Shown here one piece after another: positions 50,853 through 60,407 of a DNA stretch of 64,000 bases. The position numbers and the translations under genes are program-made. Position 1 is the first letter of the stretch. Every line of letters begins with the position of its first letter. The stretch is from Phreatobacter sp. (GTDB lineage: Bacteria; Pseudomonadota; Alphaproteobacteria; Rhizobiales; Phreatobacteraceae): positions 1 through 64,000 of the forward strand of contig NZ_JALHMP010000014.1 in assembly GCF_022843985.1 (NCBI RefSeq). The letters run 5' to 3'. A model generated the notes under the pieces. It did no database searches. It was given only the letters and a program-made list of their open reading frames with translations, and was not told the DNA's origin.

Positions 50853-52982
50853 TCAAGCTGGTGCGGCGGCCGCTGCTTCGCTGCGGGCAATCTGACGCGA
50901 GCGCCGCAGGTTGATCGTCATGAGGGCAATGAACACGCTGATCGCCACCCAGTTCGCCACCTCGCCGAAGGGCACGATCAGCACGAAGCCGGCGACGCCC
51001 ATCACCACCCGCTCGACGATCTTCAGCGGCGCCTCTGCAAAGCCCTCGATCGCCGCCGACATGGCATAGATGCCCGGCAGGGCGAAGGCGGCGATATAGA
51101 GCTGGACGAAGACGTTGCTCGACAGGAAGGGCTGGTAGGCCATCATCAGCGGCACGAAATAGAGGGCCTTAGACAGCCGCCAGGCCACCATCGCGGTGGG
51201 CAAGGGCTTGGCCCCGGCGATGGAGGCGGCCGCATAGGCCGGGATACAGACCGGGGGCGTCACATTGCTGTCCTGGCTGAGCCAGAAGATGATCATGTGC
51301 GCCGACAAGAGCGCCAAAGTCGCCGCGCCGGGCGTCAGGAGCGAGTCGAAGATCTGGCTGCGCATCTCGATCGGGATGGCGGCGAGCAGACGCACCGCGT
51401 CGGCTTGGGCCATGGCCGTTCCCGCGGGCGGGATGACCAGATCGGGCACCGCCAGCTGGCCGATCATCCGGACCATGTCGGGAATGTTGCCGGCGACCAG
51501 CGAGGCGGTCGCCGTCTGGCTCAGGATCATGTCGGTCAGAGCGGGGGCCGAGAGCGTCGCCAGCACGACATAGGAAGCGGTGACCGGCAGGGCCGCGCCC
51601 AGGACGAGGGAGGCCAGGGCGATCAGCACCAGGGCGATGGCGAGGTTTCCGGCCGCCCAGCGATCGATCATGATGGAGAAGGTGCTGCCGATCCCGGTGG
51701 TGGCCACTGCCGAGATCATGATGCCGATACCGACGAGCAGGACGGCCGTGGGCGCCATGCTCTTGGCACCCAGCGCCAGCGCCTCGATGATGCGACGCGG
51801 GCCCATGGGCGTGTCAGAGATCCAGGAAACCACGACGACGGCAACGATGGCAGCACCGGCCGCATAGGCCGGGCCGATGCCGGTGAACAGCAGATAGAGG
51901 AGCAGCGTGAAGGGCACGAGAAAGGGCAGGCCGCGGCGGCGGACCGTCTCCCACATCGGAGGGGCTTCCTCGTCGACGAAGCGCAGGTCATGGCGCTTGG
52001 CATGGATGCGCACGCCCATGGCGACGCCGAAGAAATAGACGATGGCCGGAATCGCCGACACGGCCGCAATGGTCAGATAGGGGACGGAGGTCATCGAAGC
52101 CATGATGAAGGCCCCGGCCCCCATGATCGGCGGCAGGATACCGCCGCCGGTGGAGGCGGCGGTCTCGACGCCGGCGGCGAAATGCGGCTTGAAGCCGGCC
52201 TTCTTCATCAGCGGGATGGTGACGACGCCGGTGGAGGTGACATTGGCCACTGCCGAGCCCGAGATCGTGCCGGACAGGGCCGAGGCGATGACGGCGACGA
52301 ACCCGGGGCCGCCGAGCATGCGGCGGGCGAGCGCCCGGCCGATGTCGAGGACGAAGCGGTCGGCGCCCGATACCTGGAGAAAGGCGCCGAAAATGATGAA
52401 CATGGCCACCAGATTCCAGGAAATCTGCGCGATGTTCCCGAACATACCGTCGTCAGAATAGAAAACGCGGAACAGCGCGATCTCAAGGCTCAGGCCGGCG
52501 AAACGGAAAGCGCCGGGAACCCAGGGCCCCAGGAGGGTCATGTAGAGAAAGGCGATGACGCAGAGAATCGGAACGACCCAGCCGGTGGTGCGGCGGATCA
52601 GTTCCAGCGCGATGAGCGGCGCGGCAATGGTGAAGACCCAGTCATACCAGCGGAAGGTGCTGGACCGCGCGTAAAAGCTCTCCTCACCGAGGAACAGGTA
52701 GAAGACGCAACCGACGGCCAGAAGGCCGATCATTCCGTCGAGGAGGAGGGCCAGCGCGCCGCGCCTCCCCCCCCCGGCCAGGAGAGGCCAGGCCAAGGCC
52801 CCGATCACCGCGAAACCGGCGAAATGGATGGTGCTGGCGCGCAATTCGCTCAGCACACCGAAAGTGTTGAGCCAGATGTGCCAGGCCGCCAGCAGCGCCC
52901 CGCCCCAGTAGATGAAATGCGCGACGAGGCTTCCCTCGCCGCGCAGATCGCGGTCGTGCCGCAGATCAGCCTTGTCGCTCAC
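50853..52982 (-). CDS. TRAP transporter fused permease (small and large subunits)
   Basis: A 709-aa membrane protein combining the 4-span DctQ part with the 12-span DctM part, typical of TAXI-TRAP systems. The DctM part contains VGPFRFAGLSLEIALFRVF, VTSTGVVTIPLMKKAGFKPHFAAGVETAASTGGGILPPIMGAGAFIMA and VLLVGIGIMISAVATTGIGSTFSIMI. It moves organic acids with an ion gradient, using the binding protein encoded three bases upstream. Confidence 0.95.
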   Translation of the reverse strand: MSDKADLRHDRDLRGEGSLVAHFIYWGGALLAAWHIWLNTFGVLSELRASTIHFAGFAVIGALAWPLLAGGGRRGALALLLDGMIGLLAVGCVFYLFLGEESFYARSSTFRWYDWVFTIAAPLIALELIRRTTGWVVPILCVIAFLYMTLLGPWVPGAFRFAGLSLEIALFRVFYSDDGMFGNIAQISWNLVAMFIIFGAFLQVSGADRFVLDIGRALARRMLGGPGFVAVIASALSGTISGSAVANVTSTGVVTIPLMKKAGFKPHFAAGVETAASTGGGILPPIMGAGAFIMASMTSVPYLTIAAVSAIPAIVYFFGVAMGVRIHAKRHDLRFVDEEAPPMWETVRRRGLPFLVPFTLLLYLLFTGIGPAYAAGAAIVAVVVVSWISDTPMGPRRIIEALALGAKSMAPTAVLLVGIGIMISAVATTGIGSTFSIMIDRWAAGNLAIALVLIALASLVLGAALPVTASYVVLATLSAPALTDMILSQTATASLVAGNIPDMVRMIGQLAVPDLVIPPAGTAMAQADAVRLLAAIPIEMRSQIFDSLLTPGAATLALLSAHMIIFWLSQDSNVTPPVCIPAYAAASIAGAKPLPTAMVAWRLSKALYFVPLMMAYQPFLSSNVFVQLYIAAFALPGIYAMSAAIEGFAEAPLKIVERVVMGVAGFVLIVPFGEVANWVAISVFIALMTINLRRSRQIARSEAAAAAPA

Positions 52983-52985
52983 GGA

Positions 52986-53990
52986 TCAGGCCGGACGGAT
53001 GCGCTCGGGGATCGTGACCCCCTTCTCGCGATAGTAGCGCGCAGCGCCCGGATGGACCGGATTGACGATGCCGGCGAGGGCCGTCTGGATGTTGATCTCC
53101 TTGGTCGCCGCGTGAATCCCGTTGAGGAACGGCAGGTTCTCGAAGATCGCCTTGGTGACCTCGTAGACGTCAGCCTCCGGCACCGAATCGTTCACGGCGA
53201 GGAAGTTCGGTTGCACGATGGTCTGCAGCGGCTGCGGTTGGTTCGGATAGGAATTGGCCGGAATGGTGAAAGGCACGAAGAGGCCGTTGCCGCCATCAGC
53301 CTTCTTGGCCTGTTCGGCATTGAACTGCAGCAGCTTGAAGTCGGTCGCGTTGCGGGCGAAGAGCTGGGTGATCGCTGCCACCGGCACGCCGCCGCCCGGG
53401 TTTGAGCCATCGACTTGGCCGTTGAGCATGGCCTCGGTGGAGGGGCCGAAGCCGAGGAACACCAGATCGAAGATGTTGGGATCGATGCCCAAATTGGCGA
53501 AGATGAACCGGTTGGAGAACTCCGTTCCCGAATTGCGTGCCGACATGGAGAAGCGCTTGCCGCGCAGGTTGAGGATGTCGTCGATCGTGCCGGTCGGGGC
53601 GAGGCTGGCCCGCACGACGAAGTGCTCGACATTGCCCCACAGGGCGCAGATTGACCGCACGTTGGACTGCTTGCCGGCCTGCTGAATCGGCCCCGATCCG
53701 TCGCGGGCATAGACGCCGAACAGCCCCTGGAGAATGGCGAACTGGGCCTGATTCTCGCGCATAAGGCGGATGTTCTCGCCCGAGCCGGCGGAGGAAATCG
53801 CCGACATGTCAATCTGCTTCGCGTTCTGCAGGCGCAGCTTGGCCAGCGTGGCCAGAGCAACGCCAACGGGATAGTAGGTCCCGCCCAACGTGGCTGTGGC
53901 GAGGATGTAGTTGCGCGCCTGGGCGCGGGCGATGGACGGTGCTGCGATCAGCCCCGCGCTACCGATAATGAATTGACGACGATCAGGCAT
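52986..53990 (-). CDS. TAXI-family TRAP transporter solute-binding protein
   Basis: A 334-aa periplasmic protein. MPDRRQFIIGSAGLIAAPSIARAQA is a Tat-like signal, followed by ILATATLGGTYYPVGVALATL and the TAXI-type GSGENIRLMRENQAQFAILQG. The C-terminal part (VNPVHPGAARYYREKGVTIPERIRPA) matches the family end. The ATG at 53990 is chosen from the signal peptide. Paired with the fused permease, it delivers a carboxylate to it. Confidence 0.93.
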   Translation of the reverse strand: MPDRRQFIIGSAGLIAAPSIARAQARNYILATATLGGTYYPVGVALATLAKLRLQNAKQIDMSAISSAGSGENIRLMRENQAQFAILQGLFGVYARDGSGPIQQAGKQSNVRSICALWGNVEHFVVRASLAPTGTIDDILNLRGKRFSMSARNSGTEFSNRFIFANLGIDPNIFDLVFLGFGPSTEAMLNGQVDGSNPGGGVPVAAITQLFARNATDFKLLQFNAEQAKKADGGNGLFVPFTIPANSYPNQPQPLQTIVQPNFLAVNDSVPEADVYEVTKAIFENLPFLNGIHAATKEINIQTALAGIVNPVHPGAARYYREKGVTIPERIRPA

Positions 53991-54091
53991 CGAACTCCCC
54001 GGGTTTGTGTTTATTGACAGACAAGGTAGGGCGAACTGCACGGAAGGCCAATGCCAAATTTTACGCACCGTTTGGCGTCCGGACAACCGCG

Positions 54092-55318
54092 CTAGCCGGG
54101 GGTGGCTTCGGCCTGCACGTCGCCAGCGGCGATCAGGGCGTCGATCTCGGCCGCCGCCAGACCCGCTTCGCCGAGCAGGTCACGGGTATGCTGGCCGAGC
54201 CGCGGCGCCGGGCGATGGGGCACCGGCTGGGTCGCCGACCAGGTGCTCGCCGGCTGGATCTTGCGGATCGCGCCCTCGCTCGGATGGTCGACCACCGGCA
54301 TGAAGCCGACCGCCTGCAGATGCGGGTCCTGCATGATCGATTCGAAGTCGTGCAGCGGCACGAAAGGAATGTCGGCCTTCTCGAGGAGCGCCATCCACTC
54401 GGCGGTGGTGCGCCCGGCAAAGGCGGCGGCGACTTCGGCATAGAGCGCATCGATATGGTCGGTGCGCGTCTTGATGGAGGCCAGGCGCGGGTCGGCATCG
54501 TAAGCCGCGGCCCGGCCCGTCGCCGTGTAGAAGCTCTTCCACTGCTTGTCGTTGTAGACCAGGGCGCAAATGTAGCCGTCCCTGGTCCGGTAGGGGCGGC
54601 GCTCGGGCGACAGCAGGCGCTGGTAACCGCCCTCCCCCAGCGGCGGCTCGAAGGTGAGGCCGCCGAGATGGTCGGCGAGCGTCAGGCCCACCATGGTCTC
54701 GAACATGGGCACGTCGACCCGCTGGCCCTCGCCGGTCTTCTGCCGGTGGTAGAGGGCGGCATTGACGGCACCGACCGCAGCGAGGCCGACGATGCGGTCG
54801 GCAATGGCTGAGGGCACGTAGCGGGGCGTGCCGTCGCCGGCGCGGGCGATGAGATAGGGCAGCAGCGCCGCCCCCTGGATCAGGTCGTCATAGGCCGGGC
54901 GGGCGGCATAGGGGCCGTCCTGGCCATAGCCGAACATGCCGGCATAGATGATGTCGGGCCTGACGCTGCGGACATCGTCATAGCCGAGCCCGAGGCGGGC
55001 CATGGCCTGAGGGCGGATGTTGTAGGCGAGGACGTCGGCGCCCTCACAGAGCTTCAGCAGGGCCTGCCGGCCGCCGGCGGTCTTCAGGTCGATGACGATG
55101 GACCGCTTGGAGCCGTTGGCGTTGAGGAAGAGCGCGCCCATGCCGTGATGGCGGGCCGGGCCGATATAGCGGACCGGATCGCCGCCGGGCGCCTCGACCT
55201 TGATGACGTCGGCGCCCATCTCGGCGAGGACCTGCGTCGCCGACGGGCCCATCATGACGGTCGTCAGGTCGAGGATGCGGATGCCCGCCAGCGGTCCCAC
55301 GGCGCGGTCCCCGCTCAT
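54092..55318 (-). CDS. CaiB/BaiF family CoA-transferase
   Basis: A 408-aa family III CoA-transferase. GIRILDLTTVMMGPSATQVLAEMGADVIKVEAPGGDPVRYI is the N-terminal block, SIVIDLKTAGGRQALLKLCEGADVLAYNIRPQAMARLGLGYDDVRSVRPDIIYAGMFGYGQDGPYAARPAYDD the next, with the catalytic Asp expected in AYDDLIQ. It transfers CoA between acids or acyl-CoAs. The start overlaps the MaoC gene stop (ATGA). Confidence 0.93.
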   Translation of the reverse strand: MSGDRAVGPLAGIRILDLTTVMMGPSATQVLAEMGADVIKVEAPGGDPVRYIGPARHHGMGALFLNANGSKRSIVIDLKTAGGRQALLKLCEGADVLAYNIRPQAMARLGLGYDDVRSVRPDIIYAGMFGYGQDGPYAARPAYDDLIQGAALLPYLIARAGDGTPRYVPSAIADRIVGLAAVGAVNAALYHRQKTGEGQRVDVPMFETMVGLTLADHLGGLTFEPPLGEGGYQRLLSPERRPYRTRDGYICALVYNDKQWKSFYTATGRAAAYDADPRLASIKTRTDHIDALYAEVAAAFAGRTTAEWMALLEKADIPFVPLHDFESIMQDPHLQAVGFMPVVDHPSEGAIRKIQPASTWSATQPVPHRPAPRLGQHTRDLLGEAGLAAAEIDALIAAGDVQAEATPG

Positions 55319-55800
55319 GTCTTCGGCGAGTAGTCGCGACCCTTGACCAGGCGCGTCGGGCTGTAGGTCATCACCGTCTCGCCGCGCTGGTTGACCACAC
55401 GGTTGACCGTCTTGACGATGCCGCGACCCGGCTTGCGGGTGGCGCGGGACTCGACCACCTCGCATTCGACATGGATCGTGTCGCCGGCGAAGGTCGGAGC
55501 CTCGACATTGAGTTCCATGCCAAGGAAGGAGAGGCCGACGCCCTGGACCACGGTCTGCATCAGCAGGCCCTCGGCGAAGGAATAGACCAGCGCGCCGGGG
55601 CACAGGCGCTTGCCGGCGAAGAGCGATTCCTCCTCCAGATATTCGAGGTTGGTGAAGAGCACCTCGACCATGCCGGTGACGCCGACGAAGAGCGTGATGT
55701 CGGCTTCGGTGACCGTCCGCCCGATGGTGCGGAACTTCAAGCCGACCGGCGTGTCTTCCCAGCGCAGGCCCAGGCCCACCGTCTTCATCTCGTCCGCCAT
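55315..55800 (-). CDS. MaoC-family hotdog dehydratase
   Basis: A 161-aa protein with a hotdog fold resembling MaoC (R)-hydratases or mesaconyl-CoA hydratase-like proteins: LKFRTIGRTVTEADITLFVGVTGM, ELYEE-like LEYLEEESLFAGKRLCPGALVYSFAEGLLMQ, and DTIHVECEVVESRATRKPGRGIVKTVNRVVNQRGETVMTYSPTRLV. It would hydrate an enoyl-CoA. It is the first gene of a leftward pair with the CaiB/BaiF transferase and is preceded by the shared palindromic element at 55856-55890. Confidence 0.88.
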   Translation of the reverse strand: MADEMKTVGLGLRWEDTPVGLKFRTIGRTVTEADITLFVGVTGMVEVLFTNLEYLEEESLFAGKRLCPGALVYSFAEGLLMQTVVQGVGLSFLGMELNVEAPTFAGDTIHVECEVVESRATRKPGRGIVKTVNRVVNQRGETVMTYSPTRLVKGRDYSPKT

Positions 55801-55855
55801 GGTCTTCTCCCGATCTTTCCCGGCTGTTGCCGAGGTGCTAGTTCACAGTCCAAAT

Positions 55856-55890
55856 TTCGTCAATACGATTAACTTCATCGTATTTGTGAT
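55856..55890. promoter_or_regulatory. Probable IclR operator, copy 1
   Basis: In the 104-bp gap between the MaoC gene and the enoyl-CoA hydratase gene, which run in opposite directions. The element contains an 8-7-8 inverted repeat, AATACGAT (55862-55869) and ATCGTATT (55877-55884). 26 of 35 bases are identical to the element at 60408-60442 beside the iclR-type gene, in the same order (TTCGTCAAT, GATT, TTCATC, then GAT at the end). Confidence 0.7.
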
Positions 55891-55904
55891 AATAAAGGTC
55901 CGCC

Positions 55905-56621
55905 ATGCCCGCCTTCATCACCATCACCCGCGAAGGGCCGACGGCGATCCTCACGTTTGACCGGCCGGGCGCCCTCAATGCCTGGCATGCCCCGATGCGG
56001 GCGGAGATCGTGGACGGGCTCGCCGCTCTCGACGCCGATCCGGATGTCAGGGTGGTCATCGTCACGGGTGCGGGCCCCCGCGCCTTCGGTGCCGGCCAGG
56101 ATCGCGACGAGCCCACCCCCGCCGATGCGGAGATCGAGGCCTGGGTCGCCGGCTGGGGCAGGTTTTTCGTGACCTTCCGGGCCCTGTCCAAGCCGACAAT
56201 CGCGGCGCTGAACGGCGTCGCCGCGGGCTCCGCCTTCCAGGTGGCGCTGCTCTGCGACTTCCGCGTCGGCCATGATGGCGTTCGCATGGGACAACCCGAG
56301 ATCCGCGCGGGGATCGCGTCGAGTTCGGGCCCCTGGATCATCGGCTCCGCCCTCGGTCTGGCCGTTGCGACCGACCTCTGCCTTACCGGCCGCATGATGG
56401 CGGCGGCGGAATGCCGGCGCCTCGGCCTGTTCAACCGCGAGGCCGAACCCGGCCTGGTGGTGGCAGAGGCGCTGCGCCTCGCCGAAGACCTCGCCGGGCT
56501 GTCGCCGCTGGCGCTGGCACTGACGCGCCAGCGGCTGAAGCGCTTCGACGAAGCGGCCTTCGTCGAGACGCTCGCGCTGTGGCCGGCCATGCTTCGCCGC
56601 ATACGGCAGGCGGGCGGCTGA
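55905..56621 (+). CDS. Enoyl-CoA hydratase/isomerase family protein
   Basis: A 238-aa crotonase-fold protein. FDRPGALNAWHAPMRAEIVDGLAALDADPDVRVVIVTGAGPRAFGAGQD is the N-terminal block, and KPTIAALNGVAAGSAFQVALLCDFRVG includes the oxyanion-hole glycines. The catalytic glutamates of true hydratases fall at QPEIRAGIASSSGPW, where one Glu is kept. Substrate and exact reaction are unknown. It is divergent from the MaoC/CaiB pair and shares its control element. Confidence 0.9.
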   Translation: MPAFITITREGPTAILTFDRPGALNAWHAPMRAEIVDGLAALDADPDVRVVIVTGAGPRAFGAGQDRDEPTPADAEIEAWVAGWGRFFVTFRALSKPTIAALNGVAAGSAFQVALLCDFRVGHDGVRMGQPEIRAGIASSSGPWIIGSALGLAVATDLCLTGRMMAAAECRRLGLFNREAEPGLVVAEALRLAEDLAGLSPLALALTRQRLKRFDEAAFVETLALWPAMLRRIRQAGG

Positions 56622-56679
56622 GCCCGTCTCGGGAGTGCCCCGGCCGTGCCGCGCCATTTCCGACAGTCTCGCGGGACCA

Positions 56680-57651
56680 TCAGCCCATGGTGATGCCGTT
56701 GTCCTTCACCACCTTGTCCCAGCGGGCGAGCTCGGCGAGGATATACTGGCCGTAGGCCTCGGGTGTGCTGCCGAGCGGTGTCGTCTGCTGGTCGGCGAGG
56801 CGCGACAGGAATTCCGGGTTCTGCAACGCCTTCATCATGGCGCCATTGACCTTCTGCACCACGTCGCGCGGCGTGCCGGCCGGACCGACGATTCCCTGCC
56901 AGGCGCCGATCTCGAGATCCTGCAGGCCGAGTTCGGTGAGGGTCGGGATGTTAGGCAGCGCATCCAGACGCTTGGCGCTGGTGACGGCGAGCGGCTTGAG
57001 GCGTCCGTCCCTGATGAAGGGCAGCGAGGAATTGATCGTGTCGGTCATGAAGTGGACGCGGCCGCCGGCGAGGTCGACGAGAGCCGGGGCACTGCCGCGA
57101 TAGGGCACATGGGTGACCTTGGCGCCGATACGGCCGAGGAGGAGCGCCGATCCGAGATGGGTGATCGAGCCATTGCCGGTCGAGGCATAGGACAGTTTGT
57201 CGGCGTTGGCCTTCACATAGTCCATGAACTCCTTGACGTTGTTCACCGGCATCTGCGGATGAACCTCGAGGACCATCGGCACCGTGGCGGTCAGTCCGAT
57301 CGGTACGAAAGACTTCACATCGTAGTTGAGGCGCGGATAGAGGGCCGGGCTGATGGCGATCGCCGAGGTGTTGTAGAAGAGATTGTAGCCGTCCGGCGCC
57401 GAGGTGGCGATTTCCTGCGCCGCGATGTTGCTGTTGGCGCCGCCGCGGTTCTCGATGACGATGGACTGGCCGAGATGCTCGGCCATGTACTGGGCGAGCT
57501 GGCGCGCCACGATGTCGGTCGGGCCGCCGGCGGCGAAGCCGACCACCATGCGCACCGGCCGGGTCGGATAGGCGCCCTGGGCGACGGCGGGTGCGGCGAG
57601 CGACAGGCCGAGGCCGGCCGTTCCGAAGGCGAATGTGCGGCGATCAATCAT
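56680..57651 (-). CDS. Bug-family tripartite tricarboxylate transporter substrate-binding protein
   Basis: A 323-aa periplasmic binding protein: signal MIDRRTFAFGTAGLGLSLAAPAVAQGA, then YPTRPVRMVVGFAAGGPTDIVARQLAQYM. Family blocks IENRGGANSNIAAQEIATSAPDGYNLF, THVPYRGSAPALVDLAGGRVHFM and LAVTSAKRLDALPNIPTLTELG are all present. It lies immediately downstream of the acyl-CoA ligase gene on the same strand. Membrane partners (TctAB) are not encoded here. Confidence 0.93.
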   Translation of the reverse strand: MIDRRTFAFGTAGLGLSLAAPAVAQGAYPTRPVRMVVGFAAGGPTDIVARQLAQYMAEHLGQSIVIENRGGANSNIAAQEIATSAPDGYNLFYNTSAIAISPALYPRLNYDVKSFVPIGLTATVPMVLEVHPQMPVNNVKEFMDYVKANADKLSYASTGNGSITHLGSALLLGRIGAKVTHVPYRGSAPALVDLAGGRVHFMTDTINSSLPFIRDGRLKPLAVTSAKRLDALPNIPTLTELGLQDLEIGAWQGIVGPAGTPRDVVQKVNGAMMKALQNPEFLSRLADQQTTPLGSTPEAYGQYILAELARWDKVVKDNGITMG

Positions 57652-57697
57652 GGGGTTCCTCCCGTTGGATTGGTGACTGGGATGCCGTTGGCGCTGG

Positions 57698-59215
57698 TCA
57701 TCCGGTGGCTTTGGGGGTGGAGGCCATGTCGTGCACGCGGGCATCGACATAGGCGATCTTGTGGCGCTGGACCTTCTCGGTCTCGGTCTTGGGGATAGTC
57801 GCGGCGAATTCGACAAAGCGCGGGATCATGAAGGCCGGCAGGCGGCCGTCGAGAAAGGCGAGGATATCGGCCGGCGCGGGCGGCGCGGCCTCGGGGACGA
57901 CGAGGATCTTGATCTCCTGGCCGAGGACCGCATCCTCGATGCCGACGACGGCGCAGTCGGCGACGCCCGGCATCTTGCGCAGCACCGTCTCGATCTCGAC
58001 GGGCGACACCATCTCCCCGCCGCGGCGGATCAGTTCCTTGATGCGGCCATGAAAGTGCAGATAGCCGTCGGCGTCGATATGGCCGCGGTCGCCGGTATGG
58101 AACCACAGGTTGCGGCAGGCCTCTGCCATCTTGTCCGGCTGGCGCCAGTAGCCACTCAGGATGATTCCGGGCGCCCGCGGGCGCACCACGATCTCACCCT
58201 GGGCGCCGGCCGGCACTTCCTGGTCCTCGGCGTCGACGATGCGCACGTCCATGTCCGGGCGCAGACGGCCGCAGGATCCGATGCGGGTCGCGCCTTCCGT
58301 GTTGATCGAGACGAAGCCGCCGATCTCGGTCATGCCGTAGAGCTCGCGCACCGCAAAACCGAAGCGCTGCTCGACCTCGCGCCAGACTTTTTCCGGGGCG
58401 CCGCCACCGGTGCAGAAGCGCAGGCCATGGTCGCGGTCCTCGCCATGGCGCGATGCCAGGATCGACAGGATCGTGCCGACATAGGTGAAGCAGGTGGCGC
58501 GGAAGCGCCGGGCGTCGGCGAAGAAGGACGAAGCGGAGAATTTCTCGCGCAGGATCAGGGCATAGCCGACCTCGAGCGCCGACATCACCGCATACATCTG
58601 CGGGTTGGCGTGGAACAGCGGCAGGACCACCATGCAGCGGTCCCCGGGGCGAAAGCCGAGGGCCGACACGATCTCGGCACCGGCGGCCAGATAGGCGGCA
58701 TGGCTGTTGACGACGCCCTTGGGCAGGCCCGTGGTCCCCGACGTGTACATCATCGTCGCGGGCGCCAGCGGCGGCAGGCTGACCGCGACCAGTGCGGATC
58801 CCGGCCTGTTCGCCATAAGCGCGGCATCGTCGGCGAGTTCCAGCAGCGGGATGCCGAGAAAGGCGCCCTGCCCCGCCGCCCCCCTGGCGGCGAGAAAGGC
58901 GCGGTCGGCGACGACGAGCTTCGCCTCCGATTGCGCGACGACATAGGCGAGGCCGTCGCCGACCAACTGGATGTTGATCGTCACCGCCACCGCCCCGGCG
59001 AGGTTGATGCCGAACCAGGCGACCAGGAAGCCGGCGCTGTTGCCGGCGATCAGCGCCACATGGTCGCCGGGCGCGATGCCACGGGCCTGCAGCGCCGCGC
59101 CGAAATGGCGGGCCGCGGCATGCACGTCGCCGAAGGACCAGTCGCCCGCATCCGTGACCACGAAGACGCGGTCGGGATGGGCTGCGGCGTTGCGGGCAAG
59201 GAGGTCGGTGATCAT
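57698..59215 (-). CDS. AMP-binding acyl-CoA ligase
   Basis: A 505-aa class I adenylate-forming enzyme. A3 motif MMYTSGTTGLPKGVVNSH, A5 region LYGMTEIGGFVS, A7/A8 WFHTGDRGHIDADGYLHFHGRIKELIRRGGEMVSPVEIE and C-terminal PKTETEKVQRHKI. It activates a carboxylic acid that then enters the acyl-CoA dehydrogenase and hydratase steps. Its start overlaps the acyl-CoA dehydrogenase gene by four bases (ATGA). Confidence 0.93.
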   Translation of the reverse strand: MITDLLARNAAAHPDRVFVVTDAGDWSFGDVHAAARHFGAALQARGIAPGDHVALIAGNSAGFLVAWFGINLAGAVAVTINIQLVGDGLAYVVAQSEAKLVVADRAFLAARGAAGQGAFLGIPLLELADDAALMANRPGSALVAVSLPPLAPATMMYTSGTTGLPKGVVNSHAAYLAAGAEIVSALGFRPGDRCMVVLPLFHANPQMYAVMSALEVGYALILREKFSASSFFADARRFRATCFTYVGTILSILASRHGEDRDHGLRFCTGGGAPEKVWREVEQRFGFAVRELYGMTEIGGFVSINTEGATRIGSCGRLRPDMDVRIVDAEDQEVPAGAQGEIVVRPRAPGIILSGYWRQPDKMAEACRNLWFHTGDRGHIDADGYLHFHGRIKELIRRGGEMVSPVEIETVLRKMPGVADCAVVGIEDAVLGQEIKILVVPEAAPPAPADILAFLDGRLPAFMIPRFVEFAATIPKTETEKVQRHKIAYVDARVHDMASTPKATG

Positions 59216-60351
59216 GGGGCGGCGAGGAAACGGGTCAGGTATTTGCCGATGGTGTTCTTGAGGATTTCCGCCGAGCCGCCGGCGATCTCATAGGCCTTGG
59301 CATCGCGCAGGAAGCGGCCGAAGGGGGCGTTCTCCATGACCCCATAGGCGCCGCAGACCTGCACGGCGAGGGAGGCGACGTCGGTGGCGACCTTGGCCGC
59401 CTTGAGCTTGGCGGCGCTGGCATAGCGGTCCTGGTCGATCCCGGCATCGAGCGCCTCGGCGGCACGGTAGACGAGAAGGCGTGCCGCCTCGATCTCGGCC
59501 AGCATGTCGGCGAAATACCACTGGATCCCCTGGAACTCGATGACGCGCTGGTCGAAGGCCTTGCGCTTGCCAACGAAGGCGAGCGCCGCGTCGAAGGCGG
59601 CCCGCGCGATGCCGATGCTGATGGCGCCGGCCAGGGTGCGCGAATAGTTGAGCGTGCCGACGGCCTGGCGGACGCCCTTGCCCTCGACGCCGATCAGCGC
59701 GTGATCGGGCAGCCGCACCCGGTCGAGCACCAGGTTGACATGCGGGCCGTTGCGCAGGCCGAAGGTCGCCGAATTGGTGCCGATATAGGACGACAGGCCA
59801 TCGAGCCCCGCCGGCACGGCGAAGGTCGACACCCCGACCGGCGTCTCGGCGAGGATGATGAAGAATTCGGCGGCCGAGCCCGAAGTGATGAAGGACTTCT
59901 CGCCGGTCAGCAGCCAGCCCTCGCCGTCGCGCACCGCCTTGGTGTCGAGGCTGCGGATGTCGCTGCCGTGGTTGGCCTCGGTCAGCGCATAGGAGGACAG
60001 GAGCCCCCGGCCGAACTGCGGCAACCACTCCTCCTTCAGCGTCTCGTTGCCGAAGGTGCGGATGATGGTCTGGGCCTGGAAGATGGTGATCAGCGAGATG
60101 CCGACGGCGGCGCTGGCATAGGACACCTCCTCGAAGACCGCGGCCGCATGGCCATAGGTGAGGCCGGCGCCGCCACGCTCGACCGGCAGGGCGACGGCAT
60201 TGTAGCCGGCCTTCGCCATGGCCTTCAGGATATCGCGCGGATAGACGTCGCGGCGGTCGATGTCATCGGCCTGGGGGACGATCTCCCGGCGCGCGAAATC
60301 GCGGATTCCCGCCACGTAATCCGCATCGATAGTGGCCGGCCAGAGGTCCAT
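59212..60351 (-). CDS. Acyl-CoA dehydrogenase
   Basis: A 379-aa flavoenzyme. YALTEANHGSDIRSLDTKAVRDGEGWLLTGEKSFITSGSAAEFFII holds the FAD/substrate-binding central beta domain. RQAVGTLNYSRTLAGAISIGIARAAFDAAL and QVCGAYGVMENAPFGRFLRDAKAYEIAGGSAEILKNTIGKYL are the C-terminal helical block, and the catalytic base position falls in YEIAGGSAEI. Electrons pass to ETF. It is the first gene of the leftward trio with the ligase and Bug protein and is divergent from the IclR regulator. Confidence 0.93.
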   Translation of the reverse strand: MDLWPATIDADYVAGIRDFARREIVPQADDIDRRDVYPRDILKAMAKAGYNAVALPVERGGAGLTYGHAAAVFEEVSYASAAVGISLITIFQAQTIIRTFGNETLKEEWLPQFGRGLLSSYALTEANHGSDIRSLDTKAVRDGEGWLLTGEKSFITSGSAAEFFIILAETPVGVSTFAVPAGLDGLSSYIGTNSATFGLRNGPHVNLVLDRVRLPDHALIGVEGKGVRQAVGTLNYSRTLAGAISIGIARAAFDAALAFVGKRKAFDQRVIEFQGIQWYFADMLAEIEAARLLVYRAAEALDAGIDQDRYASAAKLKAAKVATDVASLAVQVCGAYGVMENAPFGRFLRDAKAYEIAGGSAEILKNTIGKYLTRFLAAP

Positions 60352-60407
60352 CCGCTCCCGTTTCCCCGATTTTTCTTGTTGCGGGCAAACTGGCAGGCCG
60401 GGAAATA

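Noticed and set aside
51297-53405. Plus-strand 702-codon open frame
   Set aside because: It is antisense to the fused TRAP permease and TAXI genes, which have clear family motifs. Its composition (RGDxGQ-rich) is typical of the complementary frame.
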